The notes below the pieces were generated by a model. That model saw nothing but the letters and a program-made list of their open reading frames with translations. It did not search any database and was not told the origin of the DNA. The position numbers and the translations under genes are program-made. DNA of 24,652 bases from contig VSPN01000042.1 of the NCBI GenBank assembly GCA_009775355.1, positions 1 through 24,652 of the forward strand. The letters run 5' to 3'. Every line of letters starts with the position of its first letter. Position 1 is the stretch's first letter. Below are positions 7,236 to 14,652 of this stretch, one piece after another. The stretch comes from Muribaculaceae bacterium. Lineage in GTDB: Bacteria > Bacteroidota > Bacteroidia > Bacteroidales > Muribaculaceae.

Positions 7236-8462
7236 ATGAGAAAATTTTTCACACTGGCTCTCGGAGCCGCGATCTCCGCTTCGGCTTTCGCCACATGCAT
7301 GGCCGCACCGGCCGCTGAGCCGCAGATCGAAAACCCCGATTCCACCGGATTCAAGTTCACCGATGTCAGAATCAACAAGACCGGTTCGGTCAAGGACCAG
7401 AACAAGTCTGGCACATGCTGGGCATTCTCGGGCCTATCCACTCTCGAAGACAACGTGCTCCGCAAGGGCGGCCCCGAACTCGACCTCTCCGAGATGTTCG
7501 TGGTGCGCAACGCTTATATCGACAAGGCCCGCAAGTTCATGCGTATGAACGGCACTGTCAATTTCTCGCAGGGCGGTTCATGGGGCGATGTGCTCAACAT
7601 GACCTCGCTCTACGGCGCAATGCCCGAAGAGGCGTATTCCGGTCTCAACTACGGCGAGGAGAAACACTCGCACTATGAGATGGCCGAGGCTCTTGAGGCA
7701 TACCTCCGCGCCGTGCTCGCCCGCGGCACCAAAAACAAGAAACTCTCCTCCGCATGGCTGCCCGGTTTCATAGGCATTCTCGACGCATATCTCGGCAAGG
7801 CTCCCGAGACGTTCACCTACAACGGCAAGACCTACACCCCACTGCAGTGGGCGAAGGAGATGGGACTCGAACCCGAGAACTTCATCAACGTCACAAGCTA
7901 CAACCATCATCCTTATTACGAGAACTTCATACTCGAGATCCCCGACAACTGGGCATGGACCGAGAGCATGAACGTCCCGATGGAGGAGATGCAGCGCATC
8001 GTCGACAACGCGCTCGACAAGGGATGGACCGTCATGTGGGCGGCCGATGTCTCCGAGGGCGGATTCAAGTGGAACAAGGGCTACGCGCTTCTTCCCGATG
8101 ACAAGGATCAGAAAGACATGACCGACACAGAGCTGAGCCGCTGGGTCAAGCTCTCCGACAAGGATCGCGAAAGCTCGAAGTTCGACATCAAGGGTCCGGT
8201 CAAGGAGAAGACCGTTACCCAGGAGTCGCGACAGACCACTTTCGACAACTTCGAGACAACCGACGACCATGGTATGGTCATTGTCGGCACCGCCACCGAT
8301 CAGGAGGGCAACAGATATTACAAGGTCAAGAACTCCTGGGACACCAACCAGCTTTACGACGGATATCTCTACGTCTCGATGCCTTTCTTCCTTGAGAAGA
8401 CTCTCGGTGTCGGAGTCCACAACGACGCCATCCCGGCCGACATCCGCAAGAAATTCAAATAA
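7236..8462 (+). CDS. Secreted C1 family cysteine peptidase (bleomycin hydrolase/PepC-like)
   Basis: 408 aa with a signal peptide (MRKFFTLALGAAISASAFAT..., cleavage probably near AMAA-P, residues 22-25). Papain-fold catalytic residues are all visible: oxyanion Gln55 (KDQNKSGTC), nucleophile Cys61 in SGTCWAFS, His345 in DDHGMVIVG and Asn366 in KNSWD. The long insert between the Cys and His parts is typical of bleomycin hydrolase/aminopeptidase C relatives rather than plain papains. The signal peptide places it in the periplasm or outside. It has its own promoter (7121-7152) and terminator (8478-8514), so it is probably monocistronic. Confidence 0.9.
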   Translation: MRKFFTLALGAAISASAFATCMAAPAAEPQIENPDSTGFKFTDVRINKTGSVKDQNKSGTCWAFSGLSTLEDNVLRKGGPELDLSEMFVVRNAYIDKARKFMRMNGTVNFSQGGSWGDVLNMTSLYGAMPEEAYSGLNYGEEKHSHYEMAEALEAYLRAVLARGTKNKKLSSAWLPGFIGILDAYLGKAPETFTYNGKTYTPLQWAKEMGLEPENFINVTSYNHHPYYENFILEIPDNWAWTESMNVPMEEMQRIVDNALDKGWTVMWAADVSEGGFKWNKGYALLPDDKDQKDMTDTELSRWVKLSDKDRESSKFDIKGPVKEKTVTQESRQTTFDNFETTDDHGMVIVGTATDQEGNRYYKVKNSWDTNQLYDGYLYVSMPFFLEKTLGVGVHNDAIPADIRKKFK

Positions 8463-8477
8463 TCCCATCAGAAGGCA

Positions 8478-8514
8478 AGCCGCGGCCCCATACCGGGTCG
8501 CGGCTCTTTTTCTT
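8478..8514 (+). terminator. Rho-independent terminator after the C1 peptidase
   Basis: Stem AGCCGCG...CGCGGCT (7 bp, 8478-8505), followed by CTTTTTCTT. Confidence 0.75.
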
Positions 8515-8543
8515 ATTCACCGTTCTCTTTCATCTACACGCTC

Positions 8544-9530
8544 ATGGACATTTCAGTCATCGTAGTCACCTACAATCAGGAGCACACTATCGCCCGCACG
8601 CTCGACTCGATTCTCGCGCAGCGCACCTCGGCCTGCTATGAGATCGTCATCGGCGACGACTGCTCATCCGACGGCACCGGGGCCGTATGCCGCCGCTATG
8701 CCGCCCGCTTCCCCGACAGGATAACTTATCTGCGCCGCGAGGCAAACATGGGCGTGACACGCAATTATTTCGACTGCATAGCCCATGCCCGGGGGCGGTA
8801 TCTGGCCGACTGCGCGGGCGACGATTTCTGGGTCGACCCCGACAAGCTGCAGCGGCAGTTCGAGGTGCTTGAGTCCGACCCCGGCGTATCGCTTGTAGCC
8901 ACCGACTGGCTCTGCTGCGATCCGTCGGGCGAAAACCCGAGGAGATATCCTGGAGTGCCGGCTCCGGAGGGCACGGTGTCGTTCCCGCCCGGATCGATCA
9001 CAGCCGACATTCTCGCGCAGCGCATGATGATTCACCTCTGCTCGGCCATGTACCGCAAGTCGATGCTCGATCCCCTCGTGGAGCGACATCCCGACGTGTT
9101 CGTCAATCCGGCACACACCTGCGAGGACCAGCAAATCCTTCTCGCCATGTCCGAGGCGGGCGCCATTGTGATGCTCCCTGAGGTGACGCTCCATTATTCG
9201 GTAGGCCACGAATCGGTGTCGCACCGCCGGAGTTTCGCCTCCCGGTTCGGCTACACTCTCGCCGCCACCCGCCAGACGCGCATGATGCAGCGGCATTTCG
9301 GCGTCGCTGATTCCGAAATGCGCGGACTCTACCGCCGCCAGACATCCCACATGGCCGCCATGGCGTTCAGATCGCAAGACCCCGCATTGCGCCGCCTACT
9401 GGCGGAATTCATCGCCGAAACAGAACTGCGGCCCGGCCGGAAAGGACGCTTTTATATGTTTTTGTCCGCTTCTCCGTTTATATGGAAAGTATCGCTTGCC
9501 ATCGCCTCCTTCCTGCGGCGCAACGATTGA
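8544..9530 (+). CDS. Family 2 glycosyltransferase
   Basis: 328 aa with a GT-A fold N-terminus: the strand 'ISVIVVTYNQEHTIARTLDS', the nucleotide-binding 'GDDCSSDGT' (residues 37-44) and the metal-binding acidic motif 'CAGDDFW' (90-96). The C-terminal 100 residues are helical and basic and probably give acceptor specificity. No transmembrane segment is obvious, so it should act on the cytoplasmic face. The next gene, 35 bases downstream on the same strand, is a GT4 glycosyltransferase. The two plus the TupA-like gene suggest synthesis of a surface or secreted glycan; the exact product cannot be told from the sequence. Confidence 0.9.
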   Translation: MDISVIVVTYNQEHTIARTLDSILAQRTSACYEIVIGDDCSSDGTGAVCRRYAARFPDRITYLRREANMGVTRNYFDCIAHARGRYLADCAGDDFWVDPDKLQRQFEVLESDPGVSLVATDWLCCDPSGENPRRYPGVPAPEGTVSFPPGSITADILAQRMMIHLCSAMYRKSMLDPLVERHPDVFVNPAHTCEDQQILLAMSEAGAIVMLPEVTLHYSVGHESVSHRRSFASRFGYTLAATRQTRMMQRHFGVADSEMRGLYRRQTSHMAAMAFRSQDPALRRLLAEFIAETELRPGRKGRFYMFLSASPFIWKVSLAIASFLRRND

Positions 9531-9565
9531 TTTCAGATTCTTGTTTGACAAGTGCTTGTTGACAT

Positions 9566-10837
9566 ATGCCGAAGACTCTCATATACTGCACCAACGGCTT
9601 TCCGGGCGACCTGTACTCGGAAAAGGCTTTTGTCGAATCCGAACTTCAGGCCATGCGCGGAGCTTTCGACAGGATTATTCTGCTGCCGTGCGACCGCACG
9701 CCGCGTGTCATGGGCTACGACAAGAGCCTTCCCGACGGAGTCCTGGCCGACTGGTCGCTGATGGACGACCCGGTCACTCACTCGCGGCTGTTCAAGATCT
9801 TCTGGACTTTCCACCCTTTTGTGCTCCGGTCTCTTCTGATGATGGCCGGCGAGGCCAGCGGCCCCGCGCAATGGGCCAAGGGGATCTTTCAGGCGATCAA
9901 CACGGTCACCATCGGACGCGTGGTCCGCAAGGTCATAAGGCGATATGGCCTGACACCCGCCGACACGGTGCTGTACAGTCTCTGGTTCCACAATTCGGCG
10001 GCTGCTCTGGCCCGAATCGCCGCCAAAGAGGGATGGCACATTGCCACCCGGGCGCACACTTCCGACATTTATGACGAGCAGATGGTGTTCCGTTCGCGGC
10101 GCATGCGCGACCGAATCCTCTTTGCGGTCGACCGCGTTTTCTCCATTTCCGGACATGGACGTGACTATCTGGCTTCCCGGTTTCCGCGCCACGCCGCGAA
10201 ATTCATGCATATCCCGCTCGGATCCACCCGCATCTTCAAACCTGGTTCCCGTGCGCGTGAAACCGGTTCCCGACGCGATGAGACGGTTTTTCTGACTGTG
10301 GCGAGACTTGACCCCGTGAAGAGACTCGACCTGATAATGGATGCGCTTGCCGAAGTGGCGCGCCGCAACCCGGCGCGCACGATTTCCTGGCATGTCATCG
10401 GCGACGGCGAGTGCATGACAGATCTGCGCGACAGGGCCGACAGAACCGCCCTGCCCAATTTCTATGTCCGCTTCGAAGGAATGAAGGAAAACCTCGATAT
10501 CCAGCGACGATACGCCACCGATCCGCCTGACTGGTTTGTCATGATGAGTTATTCCGAGGGTGTGCCGGTCAGCATGGGCGAGGCCATGTCTTATGGCGTG
10601 CCGGTCATCTCGACCGATGTCGGGTCTGTGGCCGAACTCGCCGACAGCGGATGCGCGCTGCTCCTTCCGCGCGACATAGACGCCCGCGAGGCGGCGGCGG
10701 CGATCCAGCCGGTCATATTCGACAGCGCGACGCGCGACAAAATGGGCAACGCCGCGCTTGAACGCTGGGAGGAGAATTTCGACTCGTCGGTGCTTTCGCG
10801 GCGCGTGACCGCGATTCTCGACTCACTTATTTCATGA
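9566..10837 (+). CDS. Family 4 (GT-B) glycosyltransferase
   Basis: 423 aa. The C-terminal Rossmann domain holds the GT4 signature E-x7-E, E331 and E339 in 'SEGVPVSMGEAMSYGVPVI', preceded by 'FLTVARLDPVKRLDLIMDAL' and 'WHVIGDGE', which form the sugar-nucleotide donor site. The N-terminus (MPKTLIYCTNGFPGD) is the acceptor domain. It is probably co-transcribed with the GT2 gene. Its last 11 bases overlap the end of the convergent TupA-like gene, leaving no room for a hairpin terminator between them. Confidence 0.9.
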   Translation: MPKTLIYCTNGFPGDLYSEKAFVESELQAMRGAFDRIILLPCDRTPRVMGYDKSLPDGVLADWSLMDDPVTHSRLFKIFWTFHPFVLRSLLMMAGEASGPAQWAKGIFQAINTVTIGRVVRKVIRRYGLTPADTVLYSLWFHNSAAALARIAAKEGWHIATRAHTSDIYDEQMVFRSRRMRDRILFAVDRVFSISGHGRDYLASRFPRHAAKFMHIPLGSTRIFKPGSRARETGSRRDETVFLTVARLDPVKRLDLIMDALAEVARRNPARTISWHVIGDGECMTDLRDRADRTALPNFYVRFEGMKENLDIQRRYATDPPDWFVMMSYSEGVPVSMGEAMSYGVPVISTDVGSVAELADSGCALLLPRDIDAREAAAAIQPVIFDSATRDKMGNAALERWEENFDSSVLSRRVTAILDSLIS

Positions 10838-11717
10838 CGGGCATCGTGACACAGCTCCCGATCTCCGAAAGCATCTCTTGTGTCAGCTTCACCTCTCGAC
10901 CGGCCGCCGATGTGAATGTGACCTCGCCAAACCATACCCGGCCCTCCTCTTCATAGAAATCGACACGCACAAGCGGAAACTCTTTCGCTATGACGCGCGC
11001 ACGGGCCATCATCTCCTCAAGATGCACGGGCGCGGTGCATTGCCCGCCTTCCCAGCCCTTGGAAATGCCGTGAAGATCACGCCAGTCAGGAAGACTGTAT
11101 ATCTTGAACTCGCTTCTGAACGTATCCATGCGCCTGTTGCTGCACACCAGACAATAGAGCGGCTCTCCGTCGCAGCAGAAAATCTTGTAGTCGGTGGGCC
11201 CGTATCCCTCGGGCGACGGCAGAAGCCGTTCGGCTATTATGCGCCGCTTTATGCGCCCGTAGTGCGGCTCGTCGCCGACTGATCTCTCCGACATCCAGCG
11301 ACGCAGCGTCCGGCGTATTTCCCCGCGGTCACACGCCGCTTTGTCTCTCACCACAAGCGTGCGCGAGAAGCCGTCGGTGGTCTTGAGCACAAAGCTGTCG
11401 GGAAGCGCGTCGAAATCAATACCGTCGGCACTGTCGGCCACCTGATACAACGGTATCAGCATATCGCCGAGACCCATCCCCTCAAGCTCTTTCCTGACCC
11501 CGTATTTGTCGGCAAGCACGCTCCATCTCGACGTGTCTGTACGGAATGACAGGGCGAGTATCTTCTCGTTCATGTCGCGGGGATTGTCGAGATCGGGCAT
11601 CCGCCCCACGGCTATCCTGTAAAGACACACCGACGTGAGGCGCGGAGACAACACGTGCCATTTTCCCAATTGTCTCACTGTCCTGCGCCATAGGCTTGAC
11701 GCCATTCGTTTCATCAT
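10827..11717 (-). CDS. TupA-like ATP-grasp protein
   Basis: 296 aa from the ATG at 11717. The frame is open up to 11888, but the first 57 codons of that longer version cover short tandem repeats and give a Ser/Gly/Cys-rich stretch unlike the rest, so I chose the internal start at the double Met. Motifs fit the TupA-like ATP-grasp family (PF14305): 'NEKILALSFRTDTSRWSVLA', 'FVLKTTDGFSRTLVVRDK', 'TDYKIFCCDGEPLYCLVCSN', and the acidic pair near 'VRVDFYEEEGRVWFGEVTFT', a likely Mg-ATP site. Relatives are associated with teichuronopeptide and other polysaccharide modification. Lying tail-to-tail with two glycosyltransferases, it may add an amino acid or amide to a glycan (inference). Confidence 0.85.
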   Translation of the reverse strand: MMKRMASSLWRRTVRQLGKWHVLSPRLTSVCLYRIAVGRMPDLDNPRDMNEKILALSFRTDTSRWSVLADKYGVRKELEGMGLGDMLIPLYQVADSADGIDFDALPDSFVLKTTDGFSRTLVVRDKAACDRGEIRRTLRRWMSERSVGDEPHYGRIKRRIIAERLLPSPEGYGPTDYKIFCCDGEPLYCLVCSNRRMDTFRSEFKIYSLPDWRDLHGISKGWEGGQCTAPVHLEEMMARARVIAKEFPLVRVDFYEEEGRVWFGEVTFTSAAGREVKLTQEMLSEIGSCVTMPVMK

Positions 11718-11738
11718 AAGAACCTGTATGATAAGTAA

Positions 11739-11760
11739 GAGCCTGTTTAGAGCCTGTTTA
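11739..11760 (+). repeat. 11-bp direct repeat, two units
   Basis: GAGCCTGTTTA occurs twice in tandem (11739-11749, 11750-11760), just upstream of the TupA-like start. A related GAACCTGTATGA lies at about 11720. Confidence 0.6.
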
Positions 11761-11769
11761 ATAATCCCC

Positions 11770-11823
11770 CTATAACAGCTACCCAAGCTATAAAAGCTAC
11801 CCGAGCTATAACAGCTACCCGGC
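11770..11823 (+). repeat. 18-bp tandem repeat, three units
   Basis: Units CTATAACAGCTACCCAAG, CTATAAAAGCTACCCGAG and CTATAACAGCTACCCGGC differ at one to three positions. They lie between the TupA-like gene and the terminator of the rpsT/tRNA operon, in what is probably its promoter or leader region. Confidence 0.8.
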
Positions 11824-11856
11824 GCCAAGAAAGCCCCGGAGCCAAGCCCCCCGGCT

Positions 11857-11894
11857 GAAAAAGTTGAAGGCCGGCGCCTTGCGGACACCGGCCT
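11857..11894 (-). terminator. Rho-independent terminator of the tRNA-Glu/rpsT operon
   Basis: On the minus strand AGGCCGGTG pairs with CGCCGGCCT (9 bp including one G-U, 9-nt loop), followed by TCAACTTTTTC. It lies 25 bases past the downstream tRNA-Glu. Confidence 0.7.
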
Positions 11895-11918
11895 CCGGGA
11901 TAGGATGGATTTGGGGAG

Positions 11919-11990
11919 TAGCCCATAGCAGAGTCGAACTGCTCTTTAGAGAATGAAAATCTCTCGTCCTAACCGATAGACGAATGGGCC
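11919..11990 (-). tRNA. tRNA-Glu (TTC), copy without encoded CCA
   Basis: 72 nt. Acceptor stem GGCCCAT/ATGGGCT, T-arm with GTTCGACTC, anticodon stem AGAGA/TCTCT with loop TTTTCAT, giving anticodon TTC. The 3' flank reads CTC rather than CCA, so the CCA end would have to be added enzymatically. The 72-nt body is identical to the copy at 12356-12427. Confidence 0.93.
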
Positions 11991-12063
11991 GGAACTTCCC
12001 GGACCGGCACCCTGTTCGCGCGGATTCACCCGCGCCGGCCATGTCCGGAGTCGTTATATCTTC

Positions 12064-12318
12064 TTAGCCTAACTTGTTGATGTGTTTGGCCAGACCGCTG
12101 CAGAGGTTGGCGGCCTTGTTCTTTGAAATCACATTCTTGCGACCAAGACGCTGCAGAAGTGAGCTAACCTTGTTGTAGGCAGCCTCAGCCTCGGCCTTGT
12201 CGGTCATCTTGCGTACGCGACGCACTGCGTTTCTCGCTGTCTTTGCCCAGTAACGGTTCTCGAGTCTTCTCTTCTCCGCCTGGCGAATTCTTTTTAATGA
12301 CGATTTATGATTTGCCAT
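12064..12318 (-). CDS. rpsT: 30S ribosomal protein S20
   Basis: 84 aa, highly basic and helical, starting MANHKSSLKRIRQAEKRRLE, the classic S20 N-terminus. It continues with 'TARNAVRRVRKM' and ends 'KNKAANLCSGLAKHINKL'. S20 binds 16S rRNA in early small-subunit assembly. The gene lies between two identical tRNA-Glu genes on the same strand, and all three are probably one transcript from the promoter at 12468-12499 to the terminator at 11857-11894. Confidence 0.97.
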   Translation of the reverse strand: MANHKSSLKRIRQAEKRRLENRYWAKTARNAVRRVRKMTDKAEAEAAYNKVSSLLQRLGRKNVISKNKAANLCSGLAKHINKLG

Positions 12319-12352
12319 CTTTAAAAATTTCTTTTATCCGTATTGATGTTAT

Positions 12353-12427
12353 TGGTAGCCCATAGCAGAGTCGAACTGCTCTTTAGAGAATGAAAATCTC
12401 TCGTCCTAACCGATAGACGAATGGGCC
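12353..12427 (-). tRNA. tRNA-Glu (TTC), copy with encoded CCA
   Basis: Body 12356-12427, identical over 72 nt to the copy at 11919-11990 and followed by an encoded CCA (12353-12355). First gene after the promoter at 12468-12499. Confidence 0.95.
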
Positions 12428-12467
12428 ACTTGAACGCAACTGCGCCTCGCGGTGCACTTTGCGACTG

Positions 12468-12499
12468 CAAAAGTAGTAATTATTTTTGTTTTCACCAAA
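12468..12499 (-). promoter_or_regulatory. Promoter of tRNA-Glu/rpsT/tRNA-Glu
   Basis: The minus strand reads TTTG (12496-12499), 20 bases, then TACTTTTG (12468-12475), a full Bacteroidetes consensus 40 bases upstream of the tRNA 5' end. Confidence 0.75.
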
Positions 12500-12559
12500 T
12501 CATTTCTGATTTTTGTCGATTTTCTTCCGATTTTTAGGTGGGTTATAGGCTTTTATTTG

Positions 12560-12567
12560 TAATTTTG
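12560..12567 (+). promoter_or_regulatory. -7 box for the Wzi-like gene
   Basis: TAATTTTG, matching TAnnTTTG, 40 bases before the start codon. No clear TTTG is found 19-20 bases further upstream. It is divergent from the tRNA promoter. Confidence 0.4.
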
Positions 12568-12607
12568 CAGCGGTTAGACCTATTTTTCAGTTTTATTCAG
12601 CGCATTT

Positions 12608-14095
12608 ATGATTCTCAGAAAAATTTTCCCGATGGCGGCCTTTGCCGCGGTTTCGGCGCTTTTCGCCCCCTCTGCGGCGGCGGAATGGACCGACTCGGTC
12701 AGATATCGCGCCGAGATCGGCGCCACGCTCTCCGACGGCGCCCACACGCCGCTCTGGCTCTCGGCCAACCGGTTCGGCTTCTCGTCGGTCGAACGCAACA
12801 ATTTGTGGCTCCGCCTCGGTGCCTTCAAGGATATGGACCGCGACTCGCGTTTCTCATGGGGCGCGGGGGTCGATCTGGGTGTCGCCCACAGGTTTCAGTC
12901 GGTCTTCATGCCCCAGCAGCTTTATGCCGAGGTCAGATACCGCTGTCTTGACGCCATGGCAGGCGCCAAGGAGATGACCGACGGTTTTCTCAACGAGAAG
13001 CTGTCGTCGGGTGCCCTCACCCAGGGCTGGAACGCCCGCCCGCTCCCGCAGATCCGTGTCGGCATCTTCGATTATGCCGATGTGTGGGGATGCCGTGAGA
13101 TGTTTGCCATAAAGGGGCACGTGGCCTACGGAATGTTCACCGACAACTGGTGGCTCGACCGGTGGGCGAGCCGCGATTATCAGTACACCATGAGCCAGCT
13201 TTACTGCTCGCGCGCCATATATTTCCGGGGCGGCAATGCCCGCAAGTTCCCGCTCACAGGTGAGCTGGGTCTTGTCATGGACACAGAGTTCGGCGGCCGC
13301 ACATGGGTCCCCGACGGCAAGGGAGGCGGCCAGTGGGAGCGGCATCCGGCCAATCTCAAGGCCTGGGCGAAGGCTCTGATCCCTATGAAGGGGGGAAGCG
13401 ACACTCGCGGCGGGGAGCAGATGAATGTCGAGGGCAATTTCCTCGGAAACTGGGCTTTCTCGCTGAAGTGGGACGACCCCTCGGGCTGGATGGCAAGACT
13501 CTATTATGAGCATTATTTCGAAGATCACTCCATGCTCTTTTTCGATTATCCGTGGAAGGACGGTCTCTATGGAGTCGAGGGTCGGCTGCCGCGCAACCCG
13601 TTCGTGTCGGAGATCGTCTATGAGTTCCTTTACATGAAGGACCAGGGCGGCCCGGTCTATTGGGACCATACACCGGAGATAAACTATCAGGTCTCCGAGC
13701 GCGACGAGTATTACAACAACTATATCTACAACGGCTGGCAGAACTGGGGTCAGGGAATCGGAAACCCGCTCCTCTCCGCGCCTGTCTACAACAGCGACCA
13801 TTATGTGCGTTTCGCCTCGACAAGGGTCATCTCTCACCATATCGGTATCAGCGGCGATCCGTCGGAGGCGGTGTCTTACCGCGTGCTCGCGTCGCACACT
13901 CGCAGCTGGGGAACCTACAACAAGCCTTTCCCACACACGCTGAGCAACACTTCATGGCTCGCCGAGGTGAAGTATCATCCCCGCAGACTCGCCGGATGGG
14001 AGGCGTCGCTCTCGCTCGCCATGGATCACGGCAAGCTGCTCGGCAACTCGTTCGGCGGAATGCTCACCATATCCCGCACGGGCTGGTTCAAATAA
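12608..14095 (+). CDS. Wzi-like capsule assembly outer-membrane protein
   Basis: 495 aa with a signal peptide (residues 1-25, cleaved after about PSAAA). The rest is rich in beta strands with aromatic girdles and fits the Caps_assemb_Wzi family (PF14052). Recognisable family features are 'YRAEIGATLSDGAHTPLWLSAN' near the mature N-terminus, 'SSGALTQGWNARPLPQIRVG' (residues about 135-155), where the family has a conserved ARP-P segment, and later barrel strands ending in '...GMLTISRTGWFK'. E. coli Wzi is an outer-membrane barrel that anchors group 1 capsule at the surface. Bacteroidetes members are longer and less studied. It is followed 18 bases later by a small lipoprotein gene, probably in the same transcript. 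Confidence 0.85.
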   Translation: MILRKIFPMAAFAAVSALFAPSAAAEWTDSVRYRAEIGATLSDGAHTPLWLSANRFGFSSVERNNLWLRLGAFKDMDRDSRFSWGAGVDLGVAHRFQSVFMPQQLYAEVRYRCLDAMAGAKEMTDGFLNEKLSSGALTQGWNARPLPQIRVGIFDYADVWGCREMFAIKGHVAYGMFTDNWWLDRWASRDYQYTMSQLYCSRAIYFRGGNARKFPLTGELGLVMDTEFGGRTWVPDGKGGGQWERHPANLKAWAKALIPMKGGSDTRGGEQMNVEGNFLGNWAFSLKWDDPSGWMARLYYEHYFEDHSMLFFDYPWKDGLYGVEGRLPRNPFVSEIVYEFLYMKDQGGPVYWDHTPEINYQVSERDEYYNNYIYNGWQNWGQGIGNPLLSAPVYNSDHYVRFASTRVISHHIGISGDPSEAVSYRVLASHTRSWGTYNKPFPHTLSNTSWLAEVKYHPRRLAGWEASLSLAMDHGKLLGNSFGGMLTISRTGWFK

Positions 14096-14113
14096 TCTCT
14101 TAATTTATTTATC

Positions 14114-14512
14114 ATGCGCAAGTTATTACCTGTTCTCATACTCGCCCTCATCGCCCTCGGACTCCCCTCTTGCCGCCGCACATCGCACAACGGCCGAATC
14201 GACGGCTTCTGGCGTATCGACGAGATCGCATATGCGGAGTCGGGAGAGACTGTCTCGCCGACCGATCTTTTCATTGCCGTCAATCTTGAGCTGCTTCAGC
14301 TCGACAATCCTCAGGTGGAGCACACCGGCATTATCTCCTACCACAAGGGCGATCCGCGCATCGGCGTCGAGTTTCCCTACAACCCCTCGGCCGAGGCTCT
14401 TTACAAGTACGGATTTCCGGCAAACCCCTGTGTGCTCGACATCGTGACGCTCGACAGCCATAGACTCGTGCTCAGCTCGCCGGTGGCGGTCATCAGCTGC
14501 ACCAGATACTGA
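14114..14512 (+). CDS. Small lipoprotein, possibly lipocalin-like
   Basis: 132 aa. Signal peptide with lipobox LPSC at residues 17-20. The mature domain begins 'GRIDGFWRIDEIAYAESGE', which resembles the G-x-W opening strand of lipocalin-like (calycin) domains common in Bacteroidetes lipoproteins, and it ends in short beta strands ('RLVLSSPVAVISCTRY'). It follows the Wzi-like gene at 18 bases and precedes a strong terminator, so the two probably form a two-gene transcript. The ligand or role is unknown. Confidence 0.65.
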   Translation: MRKLLPVLILALIALGLPSCRRTSHNGRIDGFWRIDEIAYAESGETVSPTDLFIAVNLELLQLDNPQVEHTGIISYHKGDPRIGVEFPYNPSAEALYKYGFPANPCVLDIVTLDSHRLVLSSPVAVISCTRY

Positions 14513-14544
14513 CAACAACTTTTTTCATATAATTTACGTTAAAA

Positions 14545-14583
14545 AAGTACGGGGCCTCGTTTCGGCGTCCCGTACTTCTTTTA
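14545..14583 (+). terminator. Rho-independent terminator after the Wzi-like/lipoprotein pair
   Basis: AAGTACGGG (14545-14553) pairs with CCCGTACTT (14569-14577), 9 bp, followed by CTTTTAC. Confidence 0.8.
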
Positions 14584-14652
14584 CTCCGGAACGGGGCCCG
14601 GCCTCTTTCCCCAGTCTACCACACGCACACACGCACGTAACATTCCACTGCA

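Noticed and set aside
7578..8468. 296-aa minus-strand frame opposite the C1 peptidase
   Set aside because: Shadow of a gene with all catalytic motifs on the plus strand; no start context or recognisable domain.
9533..10393. 286-aa minus-strand frame opposite the GT4 gene
   Set aside because: No domain features; the plus-strand gene has E-x7-E and donor-site motifs.
11770..11823. Possible CRISPR array
   Set aside because: The 18-bp units are directly adjacent with no spacers, and no cas genes are present.
11718..11888. 57-codon N-terminal extension of the TupA-like protein
   Set aside because: It translates the tandem repeats into Ser/Gly/Cys-rich sequence unlike the family. The ATG at 11717 gives the normal N-terminus, although the extension remains open.
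12854..13936. 360-aa minus-strand frame opposite the Wzi-like gene
   Set aside because: Antisense frame caused by codon bias; the plus strand has the signal peptide and family motifs.
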